From: Alistipes sp.
GTDB taxonomy: Bacteria; Bacteroidota; Bacteroidia; Bacteroidales; Rikenellaceae
Assembly (NCBI GenBank): GCA_017398555.1
Contig: JAFQFV010000023.1
Span: 1-35,231, forward strand
Length of the DNA stretch: 35,231 bases
Direction: 5' to 3'
The notes under the pieces are model-generated. The model saw only the letters and a program-made list of their open reading frames with translations, ran no database searches and was not told the DNA's origin. Positions 33,001-35,231 of the stretch are shown in pieces. The stretch's first letter is position 1; the number at the start of each line of letters is the position of its first letter. The position numbers were made by a program, and so were the translations under genes.

Positions 33001-33566
33001 AGGGCCGCCTTAGCATTGAGTGTATCAAAGACTGTCTCAACAAGCAGCAGATCAACTCCTCCATCAACAAGAGCAGCAATCTGCTCCATATAGGCGCTAT
33101 ACAGAGTAGAGAAATCTATCGCGCGAAGTGCAGGATTATCCACATCAGGAGAGATCGTAAGACTCTTTGAGGTAGGGCCCACAGAGCCGGCTACAAAACG
33201 CTCTCTATCAGGCGTTTGCGCGCTCATTCTATCAGCCTCGGCACGCGCTAAACGAGCCGCCTCGAAGTTTAGACGATAGATATAGTTCTGCAATCCATAC
33301 TCGCTCTGAGATATTCGCTGGCTATTAAAGGTGCAGGTCTCGATTATATCTGCACCCGCCTCAAGGTAGGCTCTGTGAATAGCCGAAATAATATCGGGAC
33401 GAGTCAGAACAAGCAGGTCATTATTACCCTCCAAGCGCTGTGGATGGTTGGCAAACTCACCGCCTCGAAACTCGCTCTCCGTAAGGTTATACCTCTGAAT
33501 CATAGTGCCCATAGCGCCGTCAAGCACCATAATTCGCTCTTTCAATATATCAATAAAGGCACCCAT
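30063..33566 (-). CDS. metH: Cobalamin-dependent methionine synthase
   Basis: The 1167-residue protein transfers the methyl group of methyltetrahydrofolate to homocysteine through methylcobalamin. Modules in order: homocysteine-binding barrel (about 1-325) with zinc cysteines in GLNCSFG and GGCCGSTPDHI; pterin-binding barrel (about 350-610); helical cap and B12-binding domain with GDVHDIGKN, where His748 is the cobalt ligand; and the AdoMet-dependent reactivation domain (about 880-1167) with RGIRPAVGYSCLPNQ. All four modules are present, so it is full length and capable of reactivation. It starts in a TAATG overlap with metF, which supplies its substrate, and ends at an intrinsic terminator. 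No B12 riboswitch fits upstream. Confidence 0.97.
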   Translation of the reverse strand: MGAFIDILKERIMVLDGAMGTMIQRYNLTESEFRGGEFANHPQRLEGNNDLLVLTRPDIISAIHRAYLEAGADIIETCTFNSQRISQSEYGLQNYIYRLNFEAARLARAEADRMSAQTPDRERFVAGSVGPTSKSLTISPDVDNPALRAIDFSTLYSAYMEQIAALVDGGVDLLLVETVFDTLNAKAALMAAEEVFKQKKIRLPIMLSLTIADEAGRTLSGQTLEAVVASVAHFNLTTIGLNCSFGAEKMEPFLRELSGLTSCYISAYPNAGLPDAMGRYDQTPQMMAENIARFARRGIVNIVGGCCGSTPDHIAAIAEAVTGIAPRQTKGRQSAWLAGLEALEPDGTFVNVGERCNVAGSRKFLRLISEKNYTEALAIARKQVEDGAMVLDINMDDAMLDTESQMVEFLNIMASEPDIARVPWMVDSSCFEVVVAALKAIQGKAIVNSLSLKEGEELFVQRAAIVKSFGAALVVMAFDEQGQATTTERKIEICNRAYHLLTERVGFDARDIIFDPNILTVATGIAEHDRYALNFIEATAWIRQNLPNTHISGGVSNLSFAFRGNNYIREAMHAVFLYHALQAGMDMAIVNPSTSVMYEDIDEQLREALEDVVLARKSDAAERLTQIASGYLSNTVEQKGVTDRASISLEERLAEALQRGDERYLEDDLMQALEVYPSAATIIEQPLMQGMMRVGRLFGEGKMFLPQVVKTARTMKRAVAILQPYIEQSSSTKSVGKYLVATVKGDVHDIGKNIAAVILRCNGFEVIDLGVMVSPQDIVAAAKSYSVDYIGLSGLITPSLEQMCNTATMLREAGVDVPLFISGATTSALHTAVKIAPLYDGPVFHIKDASQNPVIALQLMGAEREQIISALKSEQQQLRQEFEGRETADNKQLPRIAVDWNRALSGWDREMFMLRWTPKNITVSTIRKYINWRSFHHFWRTSPYTKEGRAMRAEAEKILNRIANQKIRGRVESFRAWSDGDSIVISNGKIGEIKIPTPRQRVVNADGVALSLADFVAPKEFDDALCLFAVTIPKRLVSAIERFKEGGDDYNALLYQSVADRVVEAASEYMHRQMRYNWYFAYDNHKELIEAEDRLTIPQLFAAKYRGIRPAVGYSCLPNQRIIFDIDRVLHLKDIGITLTESGAMYPQSSVCGLYINSEVAKYFIIA

Positions 33567-34519
33567 TAATAGACCTTTTTTGCTATCTGTTCAATACTTG
33601 CCACCGCATTCATCGAGTAGAAGTGGATGCTCGGCACGCCGGCAGCCTTCAGCTCCTGCGCCTGCATCGTTCCCCACTCCACGCCAAGAGCCTTGACGTC
33701 ATCATTGCTCTTACACTTCACCAGCTCCGCCGCAAGCTCCATCGGAAGGTCGATATGGAAAGTTTTCGGCAGCAGAGCTTGCTGAGTGAGCGATGTAAGA
33801 GGCTTTAGTCCGGGAATAATCGGCACATCTATCCCCGCAGCACGACAACGAGCGACAAAGTCAAAATATTTGGCGTTGTCAAAAAACATCTGCGTTACTA
33901 TATACTCCGCGCCCGCATCAATCTTCGTCTTAAGATGCTCTATATCGACATCTATATTCATCGCCTCCTCGTGTTTTTCGGGATAACCTGCCACACCGAA
34001 TGAGAATGGAACATTGAGCGCATCGTGCGTAGTTCCATCGAGCATCAAACCCTTATTAAATGCAGAAACCTGCTCACACAGCTCTACAGCGTGGGTGTAA
34101 CCACCCTCTTCGGCAATAAATCTGCTATCGGCTTTCGCCTTATCGCCACGCAGCACCAACAGATCGTTAATACCGAGATAGGCAAGATCTATCAACTCAT
34201 TCTCCAACTCCGATGGAGTAAAACCACTGCAAATAACATGTGGCACTGTTGCAACACCATAACGACTCTTCAATGCAGCTGCAATAGCAACTGTTCCGGG
34301 ACGCTTGCGCTCTGTCGTACGCTGAAAAATTCCAGCAGAGACCTCCTTATAGACCACCTCTGTTCGATGCGTGGTAATATTTATATAGGCCGGCGCAAAC
34401 TGCATCAATCGCTCTACGCTATTAAATAGAGTATCGATGCTGTTTCCTCGCAACGGAGGCAACACCTCAAACGAAAATGCAGTACTATGCTCAGCTTTAA
34501 GAAATGATGCTACACTCAT
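33566..34519 (-). CDS. metF: 5,10-methylenetetrahydrofolate reductase
   Basis: The 317-residue FAD-dependent barrel enzyme makes 5-methyltetrahydrofolate for MetH. It begins MSVASFLKAEHSTAFSFEVLPP; the FSFEVLPP strand, THRT (ITTHRTEV), PHVICSG, LVLRGDKAKA and YIVTQMFFDNAKYF are family landmarks. I use ATG 34519: the upstream in-frame ATG at 34537 lies immediately after the -7 promoter element and would precede the transcription start. It is coupled to metH by a one-base overlap, forming a two-gene methionine operon. Confidence 0.95.
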   Translation of the reverse strand: MSVASFLKAEHSTAFSFEVLPPLRGNSIDTLFNSVERLMQFAPAYINITTHRTEVVYKEVSAGIFQRTTERKRPGTVAIAAALKSRYGVATVPHVICSGFTPSELENELIDLAYLGINDLLVLRGDKAKADSRFIAEEGGYTHAVELCEQVSAFNKGLMLDGTTHDALNVPFSFGVAGYPEKHEEAMNIDVDIEHLKTKIDAGAEYIVTQMFFDNAKYFDFVARCRAAGIDVPIIPGLKPLTSLTQQALLPKTFHIDLPMELAAELVKCKSNDDVKALGVEWGTMQAQELKAAGVPSIHFYSMNAVASIEQIAKKVY

Positions 34520-34538
34520 AATTTGAATATTTATCATA

Positions 34539-34546
34539 CAAAGATA
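34539..34546 (-). promoter_or_regulatory. metF -7 promoter element (TATCTTTG)
   Basis: TATCTTTG on the minus strand fits the Bacteroidota -7 consensus. The -33 box is weak. The predicted start near 34533 leaves about 14 nt before the metF ATG, too short for a riboswitch. Confidence 0.6.
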
Positions 34547-34582
34547 CGACTTTTTACCTATATATGTGCTTTAATATTCCTA

Positions 34583-34617
34583 TTTTTTGTTAGTGGAAGT
34601 AAATGGCACACTAGCTT
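34583..34617. repeat. Short hairpin repeat (TAGTG...CACTA), copy B
   Basis: TTTTTTGTTAGTGGAAGTAA followed by ATGGCACACTA repeats the sequence at 511-541. Arms TAGTG (34591-34595) and CACTA (34609-34613) replace TAGCGG/CCGCTA of copy A, so pairing is kept while the sequence differs. Confidence 0.6.
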
Positions 34618-34639
34618 ACCTTGCCGAAGTAAACAAAAG

Positions 34640-34659
34640 TCCCCCTCACAGGAGGGGGA
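34640..34659. repeat. REP-like palindrome (TCCCCCTC/GAGGGGGA)
   Basis: Eight-bp arms with an ACAG loop are followed by TTTAGGGGGTGGG. Similar C/G-run palindromes recur between genes in many Bacteroidota genomes, and the CCTCCCTTT hairpin of repeat R is of the same style. The 34520-34777 stretch holds only this, copy B, the metF promoter and the rrn terminator region; I see no gene in it. Confidence 0.5.
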
Positions 34660-34693
34660 TTTAGGGGGTGGGTAACACAACGAGTGCGGCACT

Positions 34694-34777
34694 GCCGCCT
34701 CTTTAAGTCTAAACTTTAGATAATCAGGTCTGACTAAATAAAAAAAGTCAGACCTGATATCTCAAGTCTGACTTAAA

Positions 34778-34785
<8 letters not shown>
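34694..34785. repeat. Inverted repeat of the 5S rRNA 3' end
   Basis: GCCGCCTCTTTAAGTC at 34694-34709 is the exact reverse complement of 34770-34785, which contains the 3' end of the 5S gene. The rrn terminator lies between the arms. A third arm, 34724-34735, can also pair with the terminator arm 34746-34757. Confidence 0.65.
34739..34773 (-). terminator. rrn operon terminator
   Basis: On the minus strand AGTCAGACTTGA (34773-34762) pairs over 12 bp (one G-U) with TCAGGTCTGACT (34757-34746), followed by TTTTTATTT. It starts a few bases after the 5S rRNA 3' end. Confidence 0.88.
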
Positions 34786-34888
<103 letters not shown>

Positions 34889-34992
34889 AAGCTTGTTTAG
34901 GTTTAGCTTTTTGCTAAGAACCATGCCACTTTGTCTATCGGTTGGCTTCCGATAATTTTGACACTTACAGGAAATGAGATAAAGATTCAGCA

Positions 34993-35231
<239 letters not shown>

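Noticed and set aside
34520-34537. Upstream start for metF at 34537
   Set aside because: The ATG directly follows the -7 promoter element and would not be transcribed.
34520-34560. Cobalamin or SAM riboswitch before metF-metH
   Set aside because: Only about 14 nt separate the predicted start point from the metF ATG, too short for either aptamer.

Overview
The window is 35.2 kb of chromosomal DNA from a member of the Bacteroidota, most likely Bacteroidales and possibly Alistipes/Rikenellaceae-like (inference from protein character; no database was searched). Supporting signs are promoters of the form TTTG-N19/20-TAnnTTTG, few Shine-Dalgarno sequences, frequent TAATG stop-start junctions, a KDO lipid A pathway, an ArgF' transcarbamylase of the Bacteroides succinylornithine type, and a fused DAHP synthase/chorismate mutase. 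It looks like ordinary core genome: no phage, transposase, CRISPR or toxin-antitoxin genes are visible.

Layout. 1-550 holds a structured intergenic repeat (R, copy 1) and a bidirectional terminator. valS (551-3178, minus) and lon (3499-5925, plus) are divergent, each with a clear promoter. A plus-strand run follows: kdsB, a secreted GH2 glycosidase, kdsA, kdsD (KDO synthesis), an OPA-type sugar-phosphate transporter, a UbiD-family decarboxylase, a membrane-anchored helix-hairpin-helix protein and rpsU. Then come an inverted-repeat element, a short stomatin-tail-like membrane protein, a LuxC-like acyl-CoA reductase with an apparently leaderless promoter, and a small periplasmic Spy-like protein. 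17197-17789 is noncoding and carries a tandem repeat, a cloverleaf-like palindromic element and R copy 2.

From 17790 everything is on the minus strand. In transcription order these are: rrn (23S 3' end, 5S, terminator); metF-metH; an eight-gene arginine operon (GNAT acyltransferase, argG, argC, argD, argF', argB, M20 deacylase, argH); and an aromatic operon (leader peptide, pheA, aminotransferase, tyrA, aroA-chorismate mutase). The arginine operon appears to encode the whole route from glutamate to arginine through N-acylated, probably N-succinylated, intermediates. It has tandem ARG-box-like operators and a second dyad over its promoter.

The most striking observation is upstream of pheA. 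A 19-codon peptide, MNSSRFFGYYFFYFFTNKD, has nine Phe/Tyr residues in ten positions. It is followed by an antiterminator segment and an 11-bp terminator stem, with its own promoter just upstream. This is a complete transcription attenuator of trp/phe-operon logic in a Bacteroidota aromatic operon. Other items worth a look are dispersed hairpin modules (one pair with an arm change that preserves pairing), the LuxC promoter whose -33 box lies in the preceding terminator, and an apparent A-to-U change in the 23S sarcin-ricin loop.
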